A stretch of 64,000 nt of DNA from Colius striatus (Eukaryota > Chordata > Aves > Coliiformes > Coliidae), in NCBI RefSeq assembly GCF_028858725.1, contig NC_084761.1, forward strand, positions 32,022,501 to 32,086,500, written 5' to 3'. Below the pieces are notes generated by a model that searched no databases, was not told the DNA's origin, and was given only the letters and a program-made list of their open reading frames with translations. The position numbers were made by a program, and so were the translations under genes. Of the stretch, positions 53,001 to 64,000 are shown one piece after another. The first letter of the stretch is position 1, and each line of letters begins with the position of its first letter.

Positions 53001-56000
53001 AATATCCCTTACAACGGGGAAAACAGCTTTGCTTCATTATCCATTATTCTTATACATTTCTCATGGGAAAACAAAAAATAAGTCTATGTGCTTCCACTCT
53101 CAAAAAAGAAAACTAAAACCAAAAATCTGAATTTTAAAGCCACATTCTTTGCCTGGACAGCAAGAAGTTTCAGTTTATCATTGCAAAAGACCAATCACAG
53201 TGCATACATCATCAGAGGACATTTATCATAAAGGCTGCAAAATACCAAATAGTTTATTTACAGAAATTGGACACTTAAATGACCTGAATTATGCACTCTA
53301 ACGTAATTTTTTTGAAAAAAAGAGCACGGAAAGGATGGCAGAGTGTTAGCTCTGCTAGGCCAGACTCAAAGTGAAGTTACTTAGGGCTCTAAACCTGCAA
53401 TTACTTTCAGTATGCTTTTATTCAAATTTAAAAACATTTTAAAAAAACCCCCAAAGCTAGAAGAAAAGATGCACATGCTCGTACCCACACATGAAAACAA
53501 GACAGACATGCAGAACATTGGGCAGCAGTGGCCAGAGGCAGCTGCTGTCACAGCACTCCAAAGAAATGTAACAGTTCTTGGAACAATGTCCCTCTTTTAT
53601 TCAGCTGGCATCCCAAATCCTGAGGAGAGATTTATGCAGATACCTACACAAACACAACCGCAAAAACAGGGCTGCAGCCAGCAGCAGCATCACACACAAC
53701 TTTTTTTCCAAAAAGGCTTTCCTTTGGCTTGATGGCCTGAAAATGAAATTAGTTACACAGAAATACATCAGCCAAGGTCGCTCTAGAACCCCATTAACTG
53801 TTTCCAGGGGTACAAAGGTGCTCTTTCATAGGCAGCACCTCAAATATACCAGTAAATGTCACTATCACTGCAATACATATGAACTATAGAGCACACTGGA
53901 AAACATTTTTAGGTTGCCTGAAAGTTCTTTTTTTTAAGACTTCTTCACAGGTAATTTTTACAGCTCTGGCTAACTGATTCACACTGGCATTCACAGAAGA
54001 AATGGTGAATTAATTTTTGTTTTAATTTTTGAAACACTGAAGAAGTCTAAAAACTGAAAAACTGAGTTATTGCAAAAGCTGACAGGAAAAAAACCCACCA
54101 AAAAAAACGCCAAATAGCTAAAGAATCAGAGAGTGTGCTCAAAAAGAGCACAAAAAGTAAATTTTTGCATCTACAGCATTAGGGGGGAAAAAACAATATA
54201 ATCCACACCATTTACAGTACCTTATAAATTATACCAATCACTAAAAGTTATAGAAAAGGAAATAAAAATGAGGAATTGTCATCCTGGCCACATCATACTT
54301 CCAAAATTTCCATACAACAACGCTCTTAATTTTATTGCTGAATGCACAGAAATAATTACATTGCATCAAATTAAGGTACAGGAACTCTTTCGACATTCAT
54401 TTAATTTGATAATCCAAGCATCCAAAGTTTGCTCTGAAACTTCACTCGCTAAAGCTGCTGAGCACCAAAACATGTAAGCTTATAATTACTTAAAAACTAT
54501 TAACGTCCTGCAAAAACCTGTGGCTTCAGTGGGTTGTTTCTGGACTTTCCCCGTATGTCATCCTATTAGCAAGCTCTCTTCCCGTCCCTCTCTATAAAGA
54601 TCCCTTGAAACCTTCTCTTCCTTCGGATAGAAGTCTCCAACAGAAGTGTACCCTTACTTTGTTCCAGCACTTTTCTGTTCAGCCTGTCAATTGTTGGTCC
54701 TTAACATCCATTTGCACTCTCTCAACAAGCCTGAGTAGGGAGCAATTATTCATCGTTTTACATAATAAAAGAGCAGAAACCCGATGGTCTGTAAGTGGTT
54801 AGGATGTGGGTTTAAAAAAACAAAAAAAACCTAAAACCAAAGACAAAAAAACCCCAACACACATACAAAAGGCAGTAGCCCACGCAAACTACGTTAATAA
54901 TTTTCATAGGATATTCTAGAGGTCAAGAGAGTAAGTTAGATAGCTTTAGGAGGTAAAGTCCCTGAATGACTTACAGGATTACTAAACACAGATACATGTA
55001 GAGTCTGAAGTTTAGGGGCCTTCTGAATCAGGTATTACTGAAACGTAAGATACGGAAACAGTAGGTCGCTGAAGGTACCACATAAAATAGCCATCCTGTT
55101 CCCAGAACCTTTCCTAAAGCAACTGATGCTGTCCACTATTAGAGATGGAGTGTGTGGTGCTGAGGGAAGATTATTTTGCATCAAACTCATTACTTGCAGA
55201 TTTGTAGGCTTATTTTTAATTTCTTAAGATCCTTGAAGTAAAGTTTTGAGGCAGTATCACTGACCCAGATCTCTAAAAGATTGCTTCACGACATCCATTC
55301 TCAAAAAATGATGAGGGTTTCTCAATATACTTTAATAGCAGACGTTTCTAACAAAGTGATACAAAACTCTTAGACTCTCCAAGCTTTCACAAAGTACCGT
55401 TCACACTTTTGCCCCATTTAAAGTTCTATCACAAAACACACCATTTCTACAGGGTATATTTAGACCACAAAAATATCTAAATGGTTTTGAATTTTTACTG
55501 TTAGAGCACTGTTTTATGAGCCTCAAGAATTCTCTAATACTCAGATTCTTATATCCCTGTGCTTAACCGCATTTCATTCTATTTGTCTTCACTAACTAGG
55601 AAGCTCTCCAAGTTTGATGCAAATATACACTATTCAGAAAGCACCAAAAGGCTTTATTATTATGAGGTAGATAATTATCAGCACAGGGAAGGCAGACAAT
55701 TTCAAAGCACCAGAAGAGATGAACTCAGCAGACAGAGAGTCCTCACAAATGGATTGTTTTTAAATTGACAGTCAGGTTTGTCTGTCTTTGTTAAAGAAGT
55801 TAAATGGTTAACGAAAAGTCACAAGGAACATGACAGTGACTAGCCACAAGGGAGGGAATACGCAGAAATAAATGAATTATTTAACTGGGGAACAAGAGAC
55901 ACGAGGGAACATATCCAAAAAGGTAACAGATAAACGTGAACGTCCGTATTTTACAGGCGCGGTAAGGCATAATTAAAACCACGACAGACTCCAGCGACTT

Positions 56001-56718
56001 AGCCAGAGTGTGAGCAGAGCAGGGCACCCAGATGATTTCTCGGAGGAGGGAAGGGTGCGCAGATGAGGCCGGGTCGAGCGGCTGCAGGCCCGGCGGGACT
56101 ATCCCACCGCCAGCACAGGCAGACCGAGCACGCATGACAGCGAGTGACCAGCACGCCTGGACTGCCATGTTCTCCCGACGCCCTGTGTAAACAAGGCGCT
56201 GCCCCCGCCGCGCAGCCCCGGCCACCTCCCGGGCATAGCCCGGGAGGGGCGGCGGGACCAGGCCCGGCAAGGCCGCGGCTACTCTGGGGCCGTGTTTACA
56301 CTGACAGCCGCCGGGAACCGCCCGCCCCCCTCCGCCAGCGGGGCGGCAGCCCGGCGAGGACCCCCGCGCGGGGCGGAGGGAGCCGGGGGTCGGGCCAGAA
56401 GGGCACAGAGGGAAGGCCCCGGCCCAACGGCCCCTCCACCGCACCCAGCCCCGCGCCCCACGCGAAACCGAAAGTGCGGCTGGCGGCGGGGGGGAGATGG
56501 GGGGGGGGGGTGCCGACGGAGCAGCCCCTGGCTTATTCACCACGGGGCCGCCCGATACATCTCGTCGGGCTCCCCCTGCACGGGCCCGTCCCGCTCCCCG
56601 CGGCCCCCTCGCAGGGCGGCCGCCCCCTTGCCCTCCTCTCCCCCGCCCTCCCAGGGCCGCCTGTCAGCGCCCGTCCCGCCCGCCGCGGCGGCTGCGGGAG
56701 CCGGCGCCGCACCCTTAC
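50100..56718 (-). other. ELF2 first intron (long-isoform transcript)
   Basis: 6.6 kb, AT-rich, ending in the distal CpG island. Contains a run of 12 G at 52869-52880 and A-rich tracts (52728-52770, 54812-54860). No CR1, LTR or exon recognised. Confidence 0.6.
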
Positions 56719-57080
56719 CGTGCCCGTGCGCCCGGAGGCCGCGTCAGCCGCCCGCCTGGGCCGGGAGCAGGAGGCGCCGGGCACCGCCCGGGCAGAGCCA
56801 GGGCCAGGGCCGCCCCGCGGCGGGAGGGGCGGGCGCAGCGGCGCAACCTGCCCGGCCCCGGGCCCCCCCCCCCCGCCGCGCCGCCGCCGCCTCTGCACAT
56901 GCTCGCGCCACCCGGCGCGCGGGGGCGCTGTGGGCATGCGCGGCCGCCGCGCGCGTGCGCAGGGAGCCGCTCGCGCCCGTGCCCTCGCCGGGGCGCGAGG
57001 CTGCCCTGAACCCGCCCCAGGGCAGGCTCCGGGCTTCGGCTTCGGAGCGGGCGGGAACGGGTGGACAGGGCGCAGAGTGG
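56050..57080 (-). promoter_or_regulatory. ELF2: CpG island with the distal ELF2 promoter
   Basis: About 1 kb, CpG-dense, at the 5' end of the gene. A strong minus-strand donor, G|GTAAGGGT, has its GT at 56718-56717, so an untranslated first exon probably ends at 56719 and starts within roughly 56750-56950. A GAAACCGAAAGTG motif resembling an interferon response element is at 56464-56476, and a run of 12 G at 56499-56510. No TATA box seen. The 386-codon plus frame at 56144-57304 and other long frames here are artefacts of GC content. Confidence 0.7.
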
Positions 57081-60000
57081 GACTGAGAGGAAAAGCTCCT
57101 GACAAACGGGATGTCAGTGACCCTCAGCTGTGGCCCTCCATGGGAATGGCCTCAGTAGCTGCCCGCTTTCTCAAAGCAGCCCCAGCACTTGCACACAGGC
57201 CTAGGGCGGTTGTTATTTTCCACAGTTTTCCCTGTGATGAAAACACGAGCTTCCCTTGTGTCTGGGCAGCTGTTGAGCCTCAGGGGTATAGAATTGACTT
57301 GTAGGGGCAATACAGAAATGTCAGTCGCCAGTTGTCTCTTGGCAAAGCTCTGCCTAGACCTCACAATTTCTGAAGTTAGCCAGATCAACAACACACCCAT
57401 TGTTACTCCCTCATCAATATGAGAAATACCGTTGTCAAGAGTCTGTTCATAAACCAAGTACAGAGCAAGAACAGTCTTCATCTAGCCAGGTCTGAGAGGT
57501 TTAGAACAGAATTGGTTTCCGTTACAAATATTGGGCTTTAACCATTATGCATATGCTTTTTTGCATTTCACAGTCATAAAACAGAAGAGCTTTAGCTAAA
57601 CAGGAGGCATATTTTCATTATAGACAAAAAAAAAACCCCTCACATTGCCAAGGGAGCTTTTAACATTGCAAAGCTGCTTGCTTAAAAGGGGTTTTAGACT
57701 GAAGGTTCTGTGTTCAAACTGATTAGAGTCCCCTTGTGCGTCCCCTTGTGCGTCCATATTGTGAAAGTCTTAACTCCTCTTTAACAGGAGCCCTCTGAGC
57801 ACAGCACAGCGGTACACAGACAATATGGTCACACACAAGTCTCTTATCTTGATCAGCATGTACTTGTACCTCTTAGTTTCCATCTGCTCCTTTGGCATTC
57901 CTGTTCATCTTCTCCACTAAGTCTGATTTCCAAACCTCAGTTTCTGCCTTAGGCATGTTACACCTACTAGTTTACCTACTAGTTTACATTAAGCCACATG
58001 AAATTTCAGTTTTCTGTCTACTCTGTAAAAGAGAAATATCACTTCTTTCATTTATCTTTAAAAGGAAGTATGAAACGACGTGGGGAAAAAAATTATCAAT
58101 AATATATCTGACACCTACGTTGCCACTAGAAACAATGGTGTTTAGCATTTTCACATTAGAAGTGTAATTACTTTGATATTCTAGCGTGAAAATTGTATAA
58201 ACAGGAGTATAATGTTAGAATTACACATACAGCAGATGATGGAAATTCACATTTTATATGCCTTGGGATCAGAGAGAGCAGCTGACAATAGAAAATAAAT
58301 GGAAAAAAAAAAAGCAAGTCAAGAAAATGGTAGGATATTGGGAGGAAAAGACTAAAGGGTTTCTGTCAAAAATTGCCATGTTATAGACTGGAAATAAACT
58401 CTAGATGAGTGGTAGTTTTCGCTTTTGACACCCATTCCTTTGCAGCCTAGCAGACCTAAGTGCTGTTAGCTTCATCTTTAAAACTTAATTAGGCCTGACT
58501 TGACATGCTCACTATTTTTTCTTCTTCTTTCCATGAGTCCAAGTTAAAATTCGGCAAAAAAATAAAACAAACCCTTTTGCCATGATCCTTTTTAGAGAGA
58601 AGAGCAGATAGATCCTTTCAGGCCCACTGTTGGCTGGACAAAAGGCATCTAAACCAAAGCTGCTTTGTACATCTCCGTAGCTTCTACATGGAGTCACTGG
58701 CCACGAGGCGACATGGCCAGCTAAGGGTTTTCTAAAGAGAGACTTGAAGTGGTCTTTTCTGTAATGCTGCAGTTCATTTTCCTACGGTCCTCTGTTTAAC
58801 AGTTTTTCTCTCTTCTCTGTTTGGATGCCACAGGACAAACATTTCTGCATCCCTTAAGCTAATTTATTTATGCAACTCCCACTTCTTGCTTGTTCTTCTA
58901 ATGAGCGGAGCCATGCAGCCATTTTCAGTGGTTGTTCAGCAGCATCTCTCTTGCAGGGAGCAATAGCAATTGCTCTTTGAGTGAAGAGAACTGTGCTGCT
59001 TTGCAGACAAATGCAGCACTGGTGTGAGATAATCACAATGGTGTCTTCATTTATTTTGCTGCTGCTGCTTCTTTTTGGCTTTGGTTTTTTTTTTGTTTTT
59101 AAATGAAATAAGACAAACTCTTTATATGGAAAATTGTATTTCTCTTCAGAACAGCTCTTTTTGGTTTACCTTAAGCTAGATGGAAAGCTATGCTGAAAAA
59201 ATATTAAACTCCAAAATGAAAAAAGCAAGGCACCAAGGAGTTTAAATCAGTTCAGCTGAATGACTTTTGAAGTTATATAAGTGATGCAACTATTGAAAAA
59301 AAAAAAAAAGATAGAGGCCTTCCTTATCCACTCGTGAAGTAGACCTGCACTCCATTCATAACTGCTAGTGCTGGGATACTGCTGGATGATAACACAGGGT
59401 CAGGAGTTCAACAGATGCTTCTCTGCCATAAAAAAGCTGCTGTCCACGTTGCTTTTTAAGCATTGCTCCTCAAAAGACTGTAGCCTATCTAATTCTGTAT
59501 GCTGGGTTGTTCAGATGAAAGGGGAAAGTTATACTGATTCAGACTCAGAAGAAGTGACCAAGAAATGACCCGGAAGCAATAAGGGAGTGAGGGTCCCATG
59601 ACCCTTCTGACAGACAGTCCATTCTGTAAAGCATTACTACTGAAGTAGCAGTAACTCTACAGGTATAATTAGGGTTTTTTCCTTCCTAGGATAGAGTTTC
59701 AGAACATACAGACTATTTTGTGAAAATTCTAGAGACAGAGCAACAGTAAAACCTATTTATAATTTCCAAGATTAAAGTATCAATATCTTTTTTCTATTTT
59801 TATATGAACTTTTAATAAACTCCATATTGTGCTTATAGAGTAATGGAAAAACATCTCATTTTTGCTGTGCAGTGTTCAAACATCACTAAATGAAGCTATG
59901 TTTTATCCTACTGAGATAAGTTTTATCAAGACCTAGCTATCTATGTGTCCATACATCTCTATCATTCCTTTCCCTTTGCCATTATTTGCAAGTCTCAGCT

Positions 60001-61911
60001 CAATTTTATTAAACAGTAGAGCTCTCAAAGATAAGTTCCTACAGGTTTCAAGAATGCAAGTACCAGTGCAAATGAGATCAACACCAGTGTGTGTCCCCAC
60101 TAGAAAGCAGCTATTTTTGAGGCTGACCAGCAGCAGCCAGCTGATGTATTGATATGCATGTAGCTGTACCAGCTAGAGCAGTGTCGTTTCCTAGCTATTT
60201 CCAACCTTTAAAAGTATCCAAATGGAAACCCTGCTTGGTCTCAAATCCATACCAAGTTGCCATTTAATTGTAAACCTATACACTCAGCATTTTCAAGGAA
60301 GTTGTAAGCATAAATTATCCATAATAGTCTGTTGGAGTCAAACCTGAAAACCAATCCCTGTGCTTACTAAAATAATTAGACTCAAGGATATTCACTGTCA
60401 GCCCACTACAAGGGGTGCTCCTGACTGCTGCTTTACACATTAAAGCTGTCTCTGCTAGCAGGAATGAAATCCCCGATGTTTGGGATGGACGTTTTGTTGT
60501 ATGTGTTCATCCCAAGAGAAATGAATTCACTAGCACAACTTTTAAACATTTCAGTGCTCTTGCTTTTATGCAGGATGGCATCTAAGACCCTGCCAAGCCC
60601 TCACAGGATAAGAAAAAAGTATTACAGTGCAAGCTGAGAGCTCAAAGATTGTTGCTGGCAGAAAAACAGCTCAGAACAGAAAGAAGCAGGAATAGTCTGG
60701 ACAGTGCCCTGTCCCTCAGTTGTTGAACCCCAGTGCAGAGCAGACACAAAAGGCAGATCAGTTCCTCATGTGTCCTGGCAGTGGGTTTTTTTGCAGTGGA
60801 CCAAGTTGGACGGATCAAAAATGGAGAAGGCTATTTTGGTACATTACTGGTAACTGGAGTAAATCTTGAGTACTAGACTGGTGATCAGGTTAACTGGGCG
60901 CACCAGCTTGTAGGGTTATTTTTTGCAGACATATGGGACCTAACTTGAGATCTATGGTTCTGATGGCTCACATATTTCTATTGCCAAGGATAAAGAAAGG
61001 TAAAGAATTTAAAAGATATAAAGAACTCCAGGTCTGAGATCTGTAAAGCAAAGTTTCAGACTTCTTGTTGACCCCCAAACACAAGGATTCTGCGCTTTGA
61101 AGGCACATGGCTAACATCAGCTTAACTCAAACTTCCAATCTCCCCCTTGATTTTTTTTTTTGTGCTGTAGGCTACTAAAGCAGCTTATATTTTACAGTAA
61201 AATCCTTTCAACTGCATGCCTAATCCTAATCTTTTCCAAATTCATTCTGTCTCCTTTATGATTTCCCCCTAATGGCATACGAGTTAGAAGAAAAAAAACC
61301 ACCAAAAGTTCAAACCAAAAAACAAACACACATCCTCCTTTCCTTAAAACTACAATGCTGCTTTGCTTGTCAGGTAGGTAAGTGTAAGAAGCTTCTGATT
61401 CTCAGGGCTACGGGGGTTGTAATACCACTAATGACACGGGAGTTATGTGATTAAAGCAGGAGAGCACTGAAACGCTGAAACAGGCCTGTTTCAGGCAGGA
61501 TTTTACCCTCAGATAAATGTGTGTTGCTTTCAGGAAAGAAGAAATTAAACAGATATAAAGGAAGAAAATCTGAAGCAGGGTGTTGCTGTATGTCAGACAT
61601 ACTTTAAAATACAGCGGCTGCAATGTTTCAGAAAAAAACCATTCAAATTAGATTATCTAAATTAGAATAAACATGAAAGAGGACTTTACCTCATTTTCAC
61701 TCAAAAAATTGCATAGGACAGCCTCATTGTGTTCCCATTTGCAAAAGGCAAGAACTGTCAAGCCTTGACCAGTTACTCCAAGTTTAGCTCATCTGGTATG
61801 ATAACAGCCTCAGCACCAAATACTTGGCATTGGAAATTAGTCACATACTACAACAGTGGCGTGAAAAAAGACCCGTATGATTTGGGTTTTCTCTAAACAA
61901 CAGTTAATCAT
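57081..61911. other. Sequence upstream of ELF2, no gene seen
   Basis: 4.8 kb with only short random open frames. Small local duplications occur at 57730-57755 (CCCCTTGTGCGT twice) and 57963-57987 (CTACTAGTTTAC twice). A TTTGTTTTT-type T-rich tract lies near 59085-59100. I recognise no exon, repeat family or RNA gene. Confidence 0.55.
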
Positions 61912-62110
61912 AGAATCATAGAATGGTAGGGGTTGGAAAGGACCTTTAGAGATCATCTAGTCCAACCCCTCTGCAGAAGCAGGTTCACCTAGATCAGGTC
62001 ACATAGGAACATGTCCAAGTGGGTCTTGAAGACCTCCAAGGAAGGAGACTCCACAACCCCTCTGGGCAGCCTGTGCCACTGCTCCATCACCCTCACAGTG
62101 AAGACAAAAA
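61912..62110 (-). mobile_element. CR1 LINE 3' end fragment
   Basis: On the plus strand ATCATAGAATCATAGAATGG opens the copy, followed by GGTTGGAAAGGACC and CATCTAGTCCAACCCC. This is the reverse complement of a CR1 3' end with its octamer tail intact. It runs about 200 bp and stops at an A-rich stretch near 62105-62118. Among the minus-strand CR1 tails it is the best preserved, so perhaps the youngest. Confidence 0.92.
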
Positions 62111-64000
62111 AAAAAAAGCAAGCCTATTTTCTCCAATTACAAAGAAAAAAAATCCTACATCATTAATTTCTTTCTGTATCATTCAGTTCTAGGTTATGGA
62201 TATGGGGCATTCTGTCCTTGGTCTAGGTATTAGTCATCCTACTGCTTTTGATGTAGTGCCCTCTTCTGCTTGATAATGGTAGTGCACGTTGCCCGATGGG
62301 TAACTATTTTCAGTTAGCCCCCACTGGAGAGGAACATAACTACCGAGAAAGACGATAGCCTTATGCAGGAAGTAAGAAGCTATGAAATAAATAAAATCAC
62401 ATCATGGGAAGGTGAATAATCTCTACAGACCTCAGAAATTTAATTATTGAGAGGGAAAGAAAAAGAAAAACTATGATCTTGAGATGTATTACTGTCTCCT
62501 TCCACTTATTCTCTATATTTTCCCCTTTAATTAATTTGTGTACTGAAGTCAGTGCTGAACTGTAAAGACAAAGCACGGGCAGATGAACTTCCTGAAATGA
62601 AGTAACATATAACACTTTGACTATAGCACAAGCAGAGCTCACACATATATCTTTTGAGAAATCATTAAGTCGTGAAGATTTAAAGTCAAGAAAATTATTT
62701 ATCACTAAGCAAGCAAAGGTAGATAAGAATCTGCACATGAAGCTGATACAAATACTTAACAGACCACATGAAGAAGAGCCTTCTGTTCCACAGTAGCTTC
62801 TTATTTGTTTGTTACACAGGAGCTGTAGAACATTATGGCCTTTCAGAGCTTGCTAAAACCATCATTTGAGTTTGGTAAAATGTTAAGAGGAAGTGGAGAA
62901 AACATGCAGACAGCTAAACCATTATGCAAATCATGCCATTTCACCACCCTCTTCAGTTACCTGTAGTTTGAGCAAACAGCAGGAAAAACTCCACCACAGA
63001 AACCGCCAGGTTTAGCCCTTCTTCTCACCCCAATAGAGCTGGGGGAGGCAACTGCAAACATCTGCAGCATCCCAAAGAAGTGAAGACCAGAATCCAGTTA
63101 CTCACAGTAACATTTGGTGCCTGTAGTTCTGGGATGGCCATTATTTCCATCTTCTGCAGCACATGAGCAAGACAAGAGCAAAGCATACAAGAACAAAGCA
63201 TACAACCAAGATATACCTCTCCTAAGAGTAGAGAGCTGTCTGTGTGGCAACAGGGACAGCACTCTGTGGAATGAGTTAATCCACAGGTGGCAGAGTAAGC
63301 AACTCTAGCTCATATATACCCTTTCACACAAAATACCTTCTGTCCCTGCATGGCTCCTACCTGCCTTCTAAGCTTTCCTCCTGCAGCACTGCAAACCCAG
63401 CCCTTCACCCCATAACCACTAGCAGAGAGAAATTAGCATCTGCAGTAGCTAATCATGGCCACCAGAATGATACTCAGCTGCATCATATGTGGACATTTGC
63501 TCATCTGCTGGCAAATGCAACAAAATAAGCAATTGATCTCCTAAAGCATCACTCAGGTGGTAGGTACTTTGTGTCCTTTCCATCTCTTGGGTAAAACAGA
63601 GGTTGAGGCTGGCTAGTTGGTTCAGGATTTTTTGAGGGAAATGGAGTGAGATCAACAGGTGAGGAAAATGCACAGTATCTGTTTTTATCTTTGTTTGGGT
63701 TCATTGGGGTTTTGGGAGTTGGTTTGTTTGTTTTCTAGAAAAACAGATGCAAAATAATATTTTATCACATCATCAAAGCTTGCCACACAGGCACAAGAAA
63801 TCTTGGTTAAATTATTCCACTCCTGGACTTTCCAAATTTTGGGTACAAACTTGTAGTTTGATTATTTTTTAACTATTTATCTTATGCTTTTAAGAAGCAA
63901 ATGAAGGTTGAAATTCTATATTGTCATCAACACAGGCAAAAAGAGTAAAACTGAAACTGTTGGATGGAGTTCATCTGTCCCCAGTGTTTCAGCCAAGTGA
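62111..64000. other. Right-hand flank, no gene seen
   Basis: 1.9 kb of non-repetitive sequence with only random short frames, including minus frames at 62738-62397 and 63673-63449 that show no recognisable domain. An octamer ATGCAAAT lies at about 62923-62930. Nothing else can be supported. Confidence 0.5.

Noticed and set aside
56144-57304. 386-codon plus-strand open frame in the distal ELF2 CpG island
   Set aside because: Pro/Arg/Gly/Ala-only composition typical of a CpG island; several competing frames on both strands; no splice or family support.
57152-57481. 109-codon minus frame beside the distal ELF2 CpG island, as a possible neighbouring gene
   Set aside because: No recognisable protein similarity, no splice-site or promoter context that would support it.
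63449-63673. 74-codon minus frame near the right edge as an exon of the next gene
   Set aside because: No family match, no convincing acceptor/donor pair; the next gene known to follow in human (MGARP/NDUFC1 side) is not recognisable here.

Overview
This is a stretch of bird nuclear genome. The evidence is several CR1 LINE fragments with the avian-type 3' tail (repeats of the ATTCTATG type), solo LTRs inserted into CR1 copies, GC-rich CpG-island promoters in AT-rich intron sequence, and two vertebrate genes that read almost residue for residue like their human orthologues. I cannot name the species.

Layout, left to right. Positions 1-2.4 kb hold a decayed CR1 ORF1 on the minus strand, split by a solo LTR at about 263-1264. 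A GC-rich island at 3.5-4.7 kb carries a 39-bp tandem repeat, a CACGTG E-box and a TATA box, and is the promoter of NOCT (nocturnin). NOCT runs on the plus strand as three coding exons (4307-4490, 8702-8971, 9942-10777; 429 codons), with a 3'UTR ending near 12055. A gene-free gap of about 6 kb follows. ELF2 (an ETS-family transcription factor) then occupies about 18.0-56.9 kb on the minus strand, tail to tail with NOCT. I see the same convergent NOCT/ELF2 arrangement that I know from human chromosome 4q31.

ELF2 has two promoters in this window. The distal one, in a CpG island at 56.0-57.1 kb, feeds a leader/first coding exon near 49.9-50.1 kb and then the activation-domain exon at 48.8-48.98 kb (long isoform, ELF2A/NERF-2 type). 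The proximal one, in a CpG island at 33.9-35.6 kb, starts a short isoform (ELF2B/NERF-1 type) from a 58-nt exon. Both join the common exons at 28.2, 27.1, 24.9, 20.7, 20.1 and 19.4 kb. The introns carry further CR1 pieces (24.6, 27.7, 39.3-40.06 and 47.0-48.2 kb). The last of these is interrupted by a second solo LTR of the same kind as the one at the left edge, in the opposite orientation. From 57.1 to 64 kb I see no gene, only one more CR1 tail at 61.9 kb.

The most striking observation is in the first ELF2A coding exon. Its conserved reading frame starts at 49980 but closes at a TGA (49912-49914) just after a run of seven A on the coding strand, one base short of what would join it to the next exon. 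Either this is a homopolymer error in the assembly, or in this lineage the long isoform starts at the next ATG (48973) behind a leader full of short upstream ORFs. I found no CRISPR array, operon, tRNA/rRNA gene or self-contained new system; the window is ordinary vertebrate sequence with some unusual details.
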